In this document: piece by piece, positions 8,532 through 18,157 of the stretch | How positions within the stretch are numbered: the first letter of the stretch is position 1 | Layout: every line of letters starts with the position of its first letter | NCBI RefSeq assembly: GCF_012911975.1 | Contig: NZ_SMDQ01000017.1 | Span: forward strand, 1 to 64,000 | Source: Nodosilinea sp. P-1105 | GTDB taxonomy: Bacteria > Cyanobacteriota > Cyanobacteriia > Phormidesmidales > Phormidesmidaceae | Length of the DNA: 64,000 bases | Direction of reading: 5' to 3' | Translations under genes and position numbers: made by a program | The notes under the pieces: model-generated | The model's input: only the letters and a program-made list of their open reading frames with translations | What the model was told of the DNA's origin: nothing | The model's database searches: none

Positions 8532-9914
8532 CTACTCTGCCATGTTTGCCTCTTGAGCTCGTGATAATAATCGACGTGTTGTCGATGCAGCTCGCCGCAT
8601 AATATCTCTTGAGTCGGTTTGGTCGATATTTATTAGTGCTTCTCGTAAATGTTCTTGTAAGACATTTGAAACGACTCCATAGTTTGGGATGCGAGGACGA
8701 CGAACCCAGGAATTATCAATGATATTAAGAAGTTGCGGATAATGATTATATTGGTTGACAATTGTAGGATCAAAGAATAAGAACCGAAGACTCGGAACAG
8801 AACCATGATCCAGGGTAAAACGTCGCTGCGAAGCCGGGCTAGTAAAAAAATTAATTGCTTCTACAGCAGCTTCAGGGTGTGAAGAATTATGAGCAATTCC
8901 AAAACCCCACCCGCCTTTAGTTGCGAATGAATTTTCGACATTACTAACCATAGCCTTCATACCTAGGTTTCCATGAGCAGTGGAACCAAACTGGTTTACT
9001 CTGACCCAGGCAGCAGGCCAATTACGCATGAATACAATATTGTCATCGCTAAATCTTTGACGTGTGGCATCTTCCCGATCGGAAAGCACTGCTTCTGGAG
9101 AAATACCTTCCTGAAGAGTGCGACGCAGAAAATTAACAGCCTCTATTGCTTCTTCATGATCCAGGCCAACAGACTGCTCTAAGTCGTCGCTTATTTTATC
9201 AGGCTTGATCCAATATCCGCCATGACCATGGAGAACTTCTAAAAACATGGCTGAAATTGCTTCATCTTTACGCCCTTGCCACAAATATCCCCCTTGCACA
9301 TCTGGTTGCTCTTTCAAGGTCGTAACAGCCTCAATCAGTTCATCAAAAGTATTAGGGGGTTGTAATCCGGCCTGATTTAATAAATCCCGACGGTAATATA
9401 AGACTCCGACGTCAGTGCGGAAGGGAATGCGGTAAAGTCTTTCACCATTACCATCTCCAACATCATATCGACCACTTTTTATTTCACTTTCGAGGAAGTT
9501 CTCCTCCTCGATGTTTGGGAAATACTCTGTTAAATCTTTTAGCCAACCTGACTCTACAAACTCTGAAAGCCAAATAATGTCAGTGTAGACCAAGTCATAT
9601 AATTGGGAAGAACCTGAGTCTTCTTCCTGTTGGAACGAATTGATATACAACTGCTTTAAGCCGTCACTACCTAATCCTTCATCTAAATTAATTCTAATAT
9701 TTGGATGCTTTGCTTGAAATTGATTGATTAAAGGAGCCCATGAAGTCCTTTCATCATCAGGCACGGCCATTCTTAACGTTATAGGGCCATCCGGTTGAGT
9801 CACATTGGTGCAACCATGAAACGCGATCGATATGGCTGCAACAATAGCAATAATCAGACCGAACCCTAGCTTTCTCAGTAGCCTTTGATGCGAATAAAGC
9901 CAATTCGTCAGCAT
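8532..9914 (-). CDS. Extracellular solute-binding lipoprotein (family 1, sugar type)
   Basis: A 460-residue protein with an N-terminal membrane segment ending in a lipobox-like ISIAFHGC, so lipid anchoring is likely. The rest follows the family 1 solute-binding fold: ITLRMAVPDDERTSW near the start, WLSEFVESGWLKDLTEYF, the sugar-site region IPFRTDVGVLYYRRDLL and GGWGFGIAHNSSHPEAA. Such proteins deliver oligosaccharides or related solutes to ABC permeases. No permease or ATPase gene lies nearby, so it is an orphan here. Its stop codon lies only 24 bp from that of the WD40 kinase, in convergent orientation. Confidence 0.85.
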   Translation of the reverse strand: MLTNWLYSHQRLLRKLGFGLIIAIVAAISIAFHGCTNVTQPDGPITLRMAVPDDERTSWAPLINQFQAKHPNIRINLDEGLGSDGLKQLYINSFQQEEDSGSSQLYDLVYTDIIWLSEFVESGWLKDLTEYFPNIEEENFLESEIKSGRYDVGDGNGERLYRIPFRTDVGVLYYRRDLLNQAGLQPPNTFDELIEAVTTLKEQPDVQGGYLWQGRKDEAISAMFLEVLHGHGGYWIKPDKISDDLEQSVGLDHEEAIEAVNFLRRTLQEGISPEAVLSDREDATRQRFSDDNIVFMRNWPAAWVRVNQFGSTAHGNLGMKAMVSNVENSFATKGGWGFGIAHNSSHPEAAVEAINFFTSPASQRRFTLDHGSVPSLRFLFFDPTIVNQYNHYPQLLNIIDNSWVRRPRIPNYGVVSNVLQEHLREALINIDQTDSRDIMRRAASTTRRLLSRAQEANMAE

Positions 9915-10256
9915 ATATCTTCATCCCGGAGACGCTAGCCCCTGATAGCTCCGCCGCCAAACATACCAGGCAAGGGGCCTCTGATGTCAAGAAAAATATG
10001 TATCTAAGTTAAGCTGAACAGGTTCGACTTTCAGGGTAAAATTGAGCATAGTGGTTTTGTTCGGCTTGCCATAACCTGCATATTGGATGCCTTGTCTGCA
10101 TGGGAAAGCAGGTCACTCGCATTCGCCAAGTTATTTGAATTGCTTTAATAGAGCGGGTTTAAACTAGAAAGCAAATGGAAAGCAAAAATGAAATGATTGC
10201 GAGGCGAGGCTACCCCTCTCTCCAATAGGTTTCCGACAGATTATGGGTTGGTGTTT
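9915..10256. other. Divergent intergenic region ahead of the CHAT gene
   Basis: A 342-bp region between the solute-binding protein and the CHAT-TPR gene. A TTG at 10197 could extend the CHAT frame by 20 residues, but those residues would push the signal peptide inwards. No repeat or RNA gene was seen. Confidence 0.35.
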
Positions 10257-12830
10257 ATGCCAATTTCCGTTGCCCTGCGGTGGGTAAAGCTAGGGTGTTT
10301 AGCATTGGTGGGCATGGGCCTCAGCTTGGGGCTTAGCCACCCCCTCCAAATAGTTGGGCACAGGCCAGCTGTTGCCACTTCGCTTGTCTATGAGCATTCC
10401 CATCTAACGGTCTCAAATAGTTCATCAGAGGCGATCGCAGCTGCCGCCAACCTGAACCAAAAAGCCTGGGAATACTACATTGCAGACAACTACCTTCAGG
10501 CCGAGCCACTTTACCGTGAAGCCTTAGCCTTACAGCAGCAGCATCTAGACCCCAACCATCCAGAGATTGCCCAGACCCTGAACAATTTAGGATTACTCTA
10601 CTGGAGAACCGGGAACTATCCCCAGGCTGAGCACTACCTGATGGATGCATTGCGGCTTCGTAAGCAGCATTTGCAGGTTAACCCCGAAGATTTCATTACG
10701 AGCCTGATTAACCTGGGAGCCTTCTATCGGCAGCGGGGCAACTACGAAGCGGCGATCGCTTTGTTTGAAGAGTTTCTGGGGCTGGTGCCTCAGGTGCCTA
10801 ACCTCAGTCCTTACCACAAGGCGGATGGGCTGAATAGTTTAGGGTTGCTTTTTCAAGGCCTGGGAGACTACTCCTATGCAGAAGATGCGCTGCAGGATTC
10901 CTTACGGATTCGTCAAACGGAGTTGGGCGATGATCACCCCCAGGTGGCTGATAGCCTGCTGAACCTGGCAGGGCTTCATCGAGCGATGGGAAATACGGCG
11001 ACGGCCAAAGATTTGTTGGTGCGATCGCATACCATTTACCGCAACAGCCTCGGCGATCGCCATCCCCGGGTAGCCCTTAGCCTGCAAAACCTGGCCTTTG
11101 TGTACCAGTCCCTGGGCCTAGAGACCGAGGCCATAGCAGCCCTACAGACCGCCACAGATATCGAAGAAGATCAGCTGGCCCGAATGGTAACCATTGGCCC
11201 AGAGCACCAAAAGCAGACCTATCTGGACAAGCTGTTTGGGACCACCCAGGTAGTTCATTCCCTGGCGATGGCTCACCCCACCTTAGAAGCCCGTGAATTA
11301 GCCTTGACCACAGTCTTGCGCCGCAAGGGCCGCATCTTAGACGCCCAGGCTAATGCCTTCCAAACCCTGCGACAGCAACTCGACGATGACGGCGAAGCCC
11401 AAGCCATATTGAGTCAGTTGGACTCCGTTAGGCAACAACTCTTGCACCCCCCATCCCCTGACCCATCACCAACCGACGGCCAGACCGCCTATACCCAGTT
11501 ATTGCAGCAAGAACAAGCCTTAGAAACTCAACTCTATCGCCACAGCGCTACGGCCCAGATCATTGATGAACCAGTCACTATCGCCCAGGTGCAGGCCCAC
11601 ATTCCGGCCCAGGGCGCCCTGGTCGAATATGTGCGCTATACAACCTTTGAGGCGCAGGCCGGGGGCGATCATCCCTGGGGTCAGCCTCACTATGCTGCCT
11701 ATATCCTCAGGGCCAACGGTCCTCCCCACAGGGTTGATTTGGGGCCAGCCCGCCCCATTGAGGATGCGATCCAGAGCTTTAGACACCAACTGGAGAGGCG
11801 GGATTCGGCTGACTTGAGGGAAATGACAGAGGTCGAGGCCAAAGGCCATGCCCTCTACAACCTGATTCTGGAACCCATCATCCCCTACCTGGTTGGGGTC
11901 GAGCAGATCCTGATATCGCCCGATGGGGCGCTCAATCTTATTCCCTTCGAAGCACTGACCACGGCCTCAGGGCAGTTTTTAATTGAAGCGTACAGCTTCA
12001 CCTATCTAACCTCGGGGCGGGACTTGCTACGTTTCCCTGTGCTGCCCACGAGCCATAACCCGACAGCCATTTTTGCCGATCCAGACTATGGGCCACCTAG
12101 GGCCCAGGAAACCGCCGCCAGTCGGGCCACTGCCCATCCAGGGTTCGCTAGCTTGAGCTTTTCGTCACTGCTTGGCAGTCGCCAGGAAGGCGAAGCCCTA
12201 AACGCTCTGTTTAGCCAGGCGTCACAGCCGGTCCGGCTATATATGGGGGCTGCCGCAACGACGGATCAGCTCAAACAGGCGATCGCCCCCCAGATCCTCC
12301 ACATTGCCACCCATGGCTTTTTCTTAGCGGATCCAACCTTAGCTCCCCTAACCCCAGGCGAATCAAGCGTCGCCCGACAACCATCTCTGCCGATACCCAA
12401 CCCCTTAATGCGATCGGGTCTGGCCATGGCCGGTGCCAATCGAACCATGACTGCTGGTAATGGTGGCCTGCTGACAGCTTTGGACTTAGTGGGCCTTAAC
12501 TTGCTGGGTACACAGCTAGCTGTGCTATCCGCCTGCGACACTGGCCGAGGCGATATTCGTAACGGGGAGGGGGTCTATGGGTTGCGGCGGGCCTTAGCGA
12601 TCGCGGGGGTACAAAGTCAGGTGATCAGCCTCTGGCCAGTGGAAGATTTGGCGACTAAAGAGTTGATGGTGGACTACTACCAGCGGCTGCTGGCCAACGA
12701 AGAGCCCATGGGTCGCCACGAAGCCCTACGCCAGGCCCAACTGGCCATGCTCCACAGCCCAGCCCACCGCCATCCCTATTACTGGGCAGCGTTCATCGCC
12801 TCTGGAGACTGGCGTCCGCTCGAATTTTAG
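10257..12830 (+). CDS. Secreted TPR-CHAT protease
   Basis: About 857 residues from the ATG at 10257 (MPISVALRW), chosen because a signal-like hydrophobic stretch starts immediately; a TTG at 10197 is the alternative. TPR units of about 42 residues, with AEPLYREALALQQQHLDPNHPEIA as the first, fill roughly 75-320. The C-terminal 400 residues are a CHAT domain, a caspase-like cysteine peptidase fold. The catalytic histidine is in LHIATHGFF and the cysteine in LAVLSACDTGRG, with the downstream GVYGLRRALAIAGVQSQVIS and YYWAAFIASGDW blocks intact. CHAT proteases cut partner proteins after activation through their TPR part. The gene converges on a subtilisin-like protease gene. Confidence 0.92.
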   Translation: MPISVALRWVKLGCLALVGMGLSLGLSHPLQIVGHRPAVATSLVYEHSHLTVSNSSSEAIAAAANLNQKAWEYYIADNYLQAEPLYREALALQQQHLDPNHPEIAQTLNNLGLLYWRTGNYPQAEHYLMDALRLRKQHLQVNPEDFITSLINLGAFYRQRGNYEAAIALFEEFLGLVPQVPNLSPYHKADGLNSLGLLFQGLGDYSYAEDALQDSLRIRQTELGDDHPQVADSLLNLAGLHRAMGNTATAKDLLVRSHTIYRNSLGDRHPRVALSLQNLAFVYQSLGLETEAIAALQTATDIEEDQLARMVTIGPEHQKQTYLDKLFGTTQVVHSLAMAHPTLEARELALTTVLRRKGRILDAQANAFQTLRQQLDDDGEAQAILSQLDSVRQQLLHPPSPDPSPTDGQTAYTQLLQQEQALETQLYRHSATAQIIDEPVTIAQVQAHIPAQGALVEYVRYTTFEAQAGGDHPWGQPHYAAYILRANGPPHRVDLGPARPIEDAIQSFRHQLERRDSADLREMTEVEAKGHALYNLILEPIIPYLVGVEQILISPDGALNLIPFEALTTASGQFLIEAYSFTYLTSGRDLLRFPVLPTSHNPTAIFADPDYGPPRAQETAASRATAHPGFASLSFSSLLGSRQEGEALNALFSQASQPVRLYMGAAATTDQLKQAIAPQILHIATHGFFLADPTLAPLTPGESSVARQPSLPIPNPLMRSGLAMAGANRTMTAGNGGLLTALDLVGLNLLGTQLAVLSACDTGRGDIRNGEGVYGLRRALAIAGVQSQVISLWPVEDLATKELMVDYYQRLLANEEPMGRHEALRQAQLAMLHSPAHRHPYYWAAFIASGDWRPLEF

Positions 12831-12922
12831 AGCATCAGTACAGCCTGTCCCCTGGTGCCCCCGCAGAGCCTCAGGGTTACTTCATTGTTGAAAAGGAATA
12901 GTGCCTGTATGGTCTTTGCCTC

Positions 12923-12975
12923 CAACCTTGGGGACTTCAGATCCCCCCAGAATTGGGGGGCGGGGGGGCAAAGCT
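12923..12975. repeat. 53-bp GC-rich interspersed repeat, copy B
   Basis: Identical to the copy at 2054-2106 except for one base. Both copies follow the 3' end of a secreted TPR gene and precede the 3' end of a convergent gene. Confidence 0.8.
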
Positions 12976-13003
12976 AGCGAAAACTGGGATGCACTCACTG
13001 CCG

Positions 13004-13087
13004 TCCCCTCCTGGGAGGGGTGCCCGGAGGGCGGGGTGGGTTCTTCGGGCTTGAGTTGACCCACCCCTACCCCTCCCAGGGAGGGGA
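13004..13087. terminator. Large imperfect hairpin between convergent genes
   Basis: The left arm (13004-13043, starting TCCCCTCCTGGGAGGGG) pairs with the right arm (13058-13087, ending CCCAGGGAGGGGA) over about 30 bp with one internal bulge. It lies between the converging CHAT and subtilase genes and could stop transcription from both sides. Related GC-rich sequence occurs at 24069-24132 and 59909-59945, so it also belongs to an interspersed repeat family. Confidence 0.5.
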
Positions 13088-13119
13088 TTTCAGACCTTGA
13101 CGCTGTACTGGTTCACAGC

Positions 13120-15537
13120 TCAGGCGATCGCATCTACCACCGGCTCATTCAATCCTTCGACCACAGGACTGATCAACTCATCCACAGTCGGCAACGAGGC
13201 CGATTCAACGCTGGTGGTGGGTTGTACCCAATCAGCCCCAGGTACCGAAAACTCTGGAATCACCCAATCAGACTGGCTTACAGCAATTTCCGAGGGCTGC
13301 CAGTCCAGGTTAGCCCAGGGGGAGTTGACATCAAAGGTCGGTAACGAGACGGGGACATTCCACCAGGGAGTTGCTGCTTCTGCTGCGCCATCAGCGACGG
13401 CTTCGTGGCCTGTTTCAGCGACTGTTTCCACTGGATGCTCAGGTTCAAATTGGGTGGCGGTGATGCCAAAGACCGGGGCTTCTGCGCCCTGGTCGATGAA
13501 GGATGCCAGAGATAGGGGTTGATCCCCCAAGGCATTCCAGTTGCTGACCGGGTTAGCTGAGGCCATGGCTTTGCGTACAGCGGCATCGGCGTTGACCAGA
13601 CCGGCCCCATATTCAAACTCGTCCCCGAGTTCACTAAGATCATGGGCGGTTTTCTGCATGATGCTGTTGATCTCAGCGGCGGTTAAATCTGGGTTGACGC
13701 TCCAAGCCAAAGACGCGATCCCCGTCACATGGGGAGCGGCCGCAGAGGTGCCGCCATATTGGTCATACCCAAACTCAATGAAAGGAAAAGAAATAGTGGA
13801 CTGAGCAGATGTTGTAATCACATCGGTAGGAGCCATCAAGCTTAGTCCATCCCCATAGTTAGAATAAGATGCCCGCTGACCCGGGGTTACAACTTGATCA
13901 GAGTCCTCTATCCCTCTTAAAGAAGCTCCAACTGAAACTACGTTGTCATGTTTCTGAGCCAGAATAGCAGGATAGCTGAGTTGATCAGAAGATTGATTCC
14001 CAGAAGCAATCACAAATAGTGCATCATCTGCATGCTCTTTCACAAGAGACTCAAATTCAGGCAAAAATCCAGGTTCCTGTTGCTCAAGCCATCCGATGCT
14101 CATATTGATAATGATTGGAAGCTCTTGAGAACTTGAGTAGTTAGTCATTAGCTCTGTTGCAAAGGTTATGTCGGAGTTACGAAAAACATTTAAGTTTATT
14201 ACATCAGACTCCCAATTTATTCCACTCATGCTTTGCTGGTTGCTTTCATTAGTCTTGGCTGCGATAATGCCTTGAGTTTTAGTTCCATGAAAAGTCCTTG
14301 GTTGAAAATCAGATCCAAAAGGTTCGCGTCCAAAATTGAAATATGAATCCCAGAGCTGAGAACGATTAGTGTTAAGGGTTGGTCTTAAGTCAGGATGTGA
14401 GTTATTGAATGGATCTAGGCCTAAACCAGTATCCTGAATGCCAATCAACACATCCTCTGACCCCTGGGTAAAGCGCCAGGCGTTGTGAACCCCGGTCATG
14501 TGCAGATTCCACTGTTGATTAAATAAGGAGTCACTGGGAACTACAGCCAGATCAACCTGGCCATCGGCAAACGCCAGGCGATCGATGCCTTCAAACAAAA
14601 TGTGGTTGCCATCATTCAGTTGCATGGCGTCAAACAGGCGCAGACCGTTGCCGGGGTCAAACAACATGCCGCCGCCCTCGGGGGTAACCGGGTTCCAGCC
14701 GGTGACATCATCGATGGAATAGTGGGAGAAGTCGATCAGGTCATACTCTCCCTGGCCAAAGTTGACATTCCCTTCCCCAGAAAAGACGGTGTAGCGGGTA
14801 TCGCCTGCAAACTCCCAGTTGTCGGCGGTTAACCCTCCTTGAATGTGCTCAAGGCCGCCTGTGGGGTTCACGTCGATATTCAGGGTGTAATCTCGGGCTG
14901 AGGCAGAGTTGTCGACCCGTATCAGATATTCCCCTGGACCTCGATCACTCAAATTGATGGTCGAGGGTTCGGATGTCCAGCCATTAGAGAATCGAATAAG
15001 CTGATAGGGTACCGCTGATGACGTTGGTTGGACTTCATAGAGCCATAGATTTTGGCTGCGGCTTGCCCCTTCCAGGTTGATGTGCAGGTCGCTATCGCTG
15101 TTGAGGGTAAAGCTGTACAGGTTTTGCGGATTGCTGGTGCCTTGACCGTCAAACTCTCGGGCACCCAGGATAGTACCTAAATCCTTCATTTCCGGTGATT
15201 GGCTGTTAGCCAGGGTCGCCTGGGGGCTTAACCCGGTCAGACTGTCTACGGCATCTGCACTGACGGGCAAGGGCTCCACATCCTCGGTGCCAAAGGATAG
15301 ATCCATCCAGGGGTCCAGGCTGCCGAACTCTGTACTGTGGAACTGCTGCAAGTATTGCTGCACCAGGGCATCGGCCTGTTCAACGCTGAGCCCTGACCCA
15401 GAGCCATCGAATTGGGCCGTGGTCAACAGGTCATCGTCTAGGCCACCAAGGGCAACAGAATTACCGATGTCCGCTTGAAGATTGGGGGCCGTGGCGTTCA
15501 TACCGGCAGTGGTAGATGCCATTGTGGAATCGTACAT
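13120..15537 (-). CDS. Subtilisin-like serine protease (S8) with pre-peptidase-type domain
   Basis: An 805-residue protein. The catalytic triad is visible as Asp in IGIQDTGLG (about residue 370), His in FHGTKTQGIIAA (about 420) and Ser in GGTSAAAPHVTG (about 600). A beta-rich PPC-like domain lies at about 125-225 (YSFTLNSDSDLHINLEG ... GEYLIRVDN), followed by a segment like those before RTX repeats (IDRLAFADGQVDLAV). No Sec signal peptide is present, so export, if any, may use a type I route. AGGA lies 7 nt before the ATG. Bases of the catalytic core (for example 14101-14160, 37% GC) are far AT-richer than the flanks (14641-14700, 68% GC), suggesting a mosaic gene. Confidence 0.9.
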   Translation of the reverse strand: MYDSTMASTTAGMNATAPNLQADIGNSVALGGLDDDLLTTAQFDGSGSGLSVEQADALVQQYLQQFHSTEFGSLDPWMDLSFGTEDVEPLPVSADAVDSLTGLSPQATLANSQSPEMKDLGTILGAREFDGQGTSNPQNLYSFTLNSDSDLHINLEGASRSQNLWLYEVQPTSSAVPYQLIRFSNGWTSEPSTINLSDRGPGEYLIRVDNSASARDYTLNIDVNPTGGLEHIQGGLTADNWEFAGDTRYTVFSGEGNVNFGQGEYDLIDFSHYSIDDVTGWNPVTPEGGGMLFDPGNGLRLFDAMQLNDGNHILFEGIDRLAFADGQVDLAVVPSDSLFNQQWNLHMTGVHNAWRFTQGSEDVLIGIQDTGLGLDPFNNSHPDLRPTLNTNRSQLWDSYFNFGREPFGSDFQPRTFHGTKTQGIIAAKTNESNQQSMSGINWESDVINLNVFRNSDITFATELMTNYSSSQELPIIINMSIGWLEQQEPGFLPEFESLVKEHADDALFVIASGNQSSDQLSYPAILAQKHDNVVSVGASLRGIEDSDQVVTPGQRASYSNYGDGLSLMAPTDVITTSAQSTISFPFIEFGYDQYGGTSAAAPHVTGIASLAWSVNPDLTAAEINSIMQKTAHDLSELGDEFEYGAGLVNADAAVRKAMASANPVSNWNALGDQPLSLASFIDQGAEAPVFGITATQFEPEHPVETVAETGHEAVADGAAEAATPWWNVPVSLPTFDVNSPWANLDWQPSEIAVSQSDWVIPEFSVPGADWVQPTTSVESASLPTVDELISPVVEGLNEPVVDAIA

Positions 15538-15681
15538 ACGTATGTCCTAATCACTACAATGGACTCCCTGGGGTTGGGAGTCGATTCGAGCTTTCGACTC
15601 TGTATGCGATCGCAGCCGCCTGAATTATGCAAAGGGCCAAAAATTGCCCCAAAAGATGAAGTTTTCTAAAGCTGAGTTAGC

Positions 15682-16542
15682 CTATGGCGATAAATCAACC
15701 ATGTGTTGGAAGCGGGGATCGTTGCGGACACCGTCGAAGTGGGCGTCAATTTGCACCATCACCCGATACACATAAGGGCTGAGCACAAACGTGCGGTAAA
15801 GATGCTTGAGGGTCAACTCTAAATTGCCCATCATGGCATAGGCTCGGGCCTTCCCATACCAGGCATTGGGGTTATCAGCCTGATAATTCAGGGAGGTTTC
15901 AAAACTGTCCAGGGCTTCATCAAAGCGGCCCATCTGAATCAACACCGTGCCCCGCTGATTCCAAACATAGTGAGTCTGAGGCCGTTGATCAATGGCGCAT
16001 TGCAACACCCTGAGGGCATCCTCGTAGCGATGCAAACCACTCAGGGCAACGCCCTGGTTATAACGGGCTCGGTAGTCCTCGGGGTTGAGTTTAACCGCTT
16101 TTTCAAAGCTGACCACCGCTTTGACGTACTGCCGCAGTTGGTTTTGGGCCGTGCCCAGGTTGTACCAGGCTTTGTGATCGTTGGGGTTAAGCTGCACCGC
16201 CTGTTCCAGATGGGCTGCGGCTTCTTCAAAATGACTGAGCTTGGCCAGGGCGTGCCCCTTGCCGTGCCAGGCCAAGGCATGATCTGCACACAGGGCAATG
16301 GCCTGGTTAAAGCTATCTAACGAAGCTTCGTACTGTTTCAGGGCCGCCAGGCAAAACCCATGCAGGGTCCAGACTTCATAGTCGTGGCCATCCAGGGCCA
16401 GGGCTTCATTAAACCGCACTAAAGCTTCGCCATAGCGACCAATGGCGTAAAGGGCATCCCCTTGGCCCCGCAGCAGGGCCGCCCGGGACAATTTGGGGGT
16501 TGTAGCATCAGAGGGAGCAGGCATCAACCGTTGGCCATACAC
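15682..16542 (-). CDS. TPR protein (34-residue repeats)
   Basis: A 286-residue soluble protein made almost entirely of seven classical 34-residue TPR units, for example AWYNLGTAQNQLRQYVKAVV and AWHGKGHALAKLSHFEEAAA. No signal peptide, membrane segment or enzymatic domain is seen. These proteins act as protein-binding scaffolds. Unlike the TPR proteins at 1048 and 10257, the repeats are of the 34-residue kind and the protein probably stays in the cytoplasm. It lies 139 bp downstream of glgA on the same strand, so read-through from glgA is possible. Confidence 0.8.
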   Translation of the reverse strand: MYGQRLMPAPSDATTPKLSRAALLRGQGDALYAIGRYGEALVRFNEALALDGHDYEVWTLHGFCLAALKQYEASLDSFNQAIALCADHALAWHGKGHALAKLSHFEEAAAHLEQAVQLNPNDHKAWYNLGTAQNQLRQYVKAVVSFEKAVKLNPEDYRARYNQGVALSGLHRYEDALRVLQCAIDQRPQTHYVWNQRGTVLIQMGRFDEALDSFETSLNYQADNPNAWYGKARAYAMMGNLELTLKHLYRTFVLSPYVYRVMVQIDAHFDGVRNDPRFQHMVDLSP

Positions 16543-16681
16543 AGAATTACTATCCCCAGATTGCCCAGGTTAGCGATCAGAATCCTCACCGGCCCGGGTG
16601 ATGGTCGGTGGAGGGGCGATCGCGACTTCCGCAACCAGGCGATCGCTAGACCAGTGCCGGGAATGGCCCTTGGGCCAAGGG

Positions 16682-18157
16682 CTATTTATGGCGTATGTAC
16701 TCATACGCATCAACATAGGCTTCACCCGGATGATTCCAGGAAAAGTCATACTGCATTCCCTGCTGAGCAATCTGCCTGAACAGGGCAGGGTTCTGCTGCC
16801 ACACATCAAAGGCTCGGTTCATGGCTGATTCCAAAGCAACATGGTCACTCTGGAAAAAGACAAACCCATTGCGCTCCTCGGGCTCGTGGTAGGTGTCGTA
16901 GTCCCAGTCAAAGACGGTATTCACCAGCCCCCCTACCCCGCGCACAATCGGCACAGTGCCGTACCGGAGGCTAATCATTTGGGTTAAACCGCAGGGTTCA
17001 AACTTACTGGGCACGACCATCATGTCGGCCCCAGCATAGATCAGATGGGCTAATTCCTCATTGAAGCCCAACTCCAGGTGCACATTAGGATTCTCGTTGA
17101 GAAATAGCTTTTCATGCCAGAACCAATCGTTAATTCCTTTTTCTGTGGCAGACCCCAACAAAACAAATTGGCCGCCCTTGGCCAGGGTGTGATAGATGGC
17201 ATGGTGCACCAGGTGGACCCCCTTTTGATCGTCCAGACGACCAATAAAGGCAACGAGCGGTTGGTCAGTTTGGTCTAGCAAGAGGCGATCGCAGAGTTCC
17301 TTTTTATTCAGAGCTTTATCCTCAAAGGTGGTGAGGCCATAGTGGTGAGGAATGTAGCGATCCGTCTCGGGGCTCCAGACATCGTAGTCGATGCCATTTA
17401 GAATGCCAGAAAACTTATGCTGGTTAACGTGCAAGGTATGCCCTAGGCCAAACCCATAGTCCCCATATTGGGCCTCCAGGGCATGGTTGGGCGACACGGT
17501 GTTGACATGGTTCGCATAGGTAATCCCCCCCTTCATAAAGTTAATGGCGAAGGGGTTAAAGTTATCCCGCAAGCGATCGTACTGGAAGTAGTATTCCGGT
17601 CGATTCAGCCCCGTAGCCTCCAGAATTTCAGTCCCCCCAAACCCCTGGTGCTTAAAGTTATGGATGGTGTAAAGGGTGCGTTGAAACTCCATGCCGTTGT
17701 ACTTATAAATCTCAAACAACATGACTGGAATTAAGCCCGTCTGCCAATCGTGGCAGTGAATCACATCAGGCCGCTTATTACTGCGCAGCAAAAACTCCAT
17801 CGCCGCCTTACTAAAGAAGGCAAAGCGCATGGCATCGTCGTCGCAGCCGTAGTAACAGCCACGATGAAAGAACATCTCCCAAGACTTGGGCTCAATGAAA
17901 AAGCACAACCGCCCATGCACCCAACCACAGTGGACATCGCAGCGAATATCCGTACCGTACCAGGGCACCACCAAATCTCGGTAAGCATCGTGCAGGCCCC
18001 AGATGTGGTCATACCGCATGCAGTCGTACTTGGGCAGAATCAGCTCTACGCAGTGCCCCTGGGTTTCTAATTCACGGCTGAGGCCATAAACCACGTCCCC
18101 CAGGCCACCAGCCTTAATGACAGGGGCACACTCCGAGGCAATCTGCACAATGTACAT
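16682..18157 (-). CDS. glgA: Glycogen synthase, GlgA2 type
   Basis: A 491-residue ADP-glucose-dependent glycogen synthase (GT5). The N-terminal ADP-glucose site is KAGGLGDVVYGLSREL (the KxGGL motif, about residues 16-31). YTIHNFKHQGFGG and the C-terminal lobe motif VVPSKFEPCGLTQMISLRYG are intact, as is GVGGLVNTV. The start MYIVQIASECAPVIKAGGLG and the length match the GlgA2 subgroup of cyanobacteria, which differs clearly from GlgA1. It adds glucose to the non-reducing ends of glycogen in the cytoplasm. The matching GH57 branching enzyme lies 14 kb away at 32222-33811. Confidence 0.93.
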   Translation of the reverse strand: MYIVQIASECAPVIKAGGLGDVVYGLSRELETQGHCVELILPKYDCMRYDHIWGLHDAYRDLVVPWYGTDIRCDVHCGWVHGRLCFFIEPKSWEMFFHRGCYYGCDDDAMRFAFFSKAAMEFLLRSNKRPDVIHCHDWQTGLIPVMLFEIYKYNGMEFQRTLYTIHNFKHQGFGGTEILEATGLNRPEYYFQYDRLRDNFNPFAINFMKGGITYANHVNTVSPNHALEAQYGDYGFGLGHTLHVNQHKFSGILNGIDYDVWSPETDRYIPHHYGLTTFEDKALNKKELCDRLLLDQTDQPLVAFIGRLDDQKGVHLVHHAIYHTLAKGGQFVLLGSATEKGINDWFWHEKLFLNENPNVHLELGFNEELAHLIYAGADMMVVPSKFEPCGLTQMISLRYGTVPIVRGVGGLVNTVFDWDYDTYHEPEERNGFVFFQSDHVALESAMNRAFDVWQQNPALFRQIAQQGMQYDFSWNHPGEAYVDAYEYIRHK

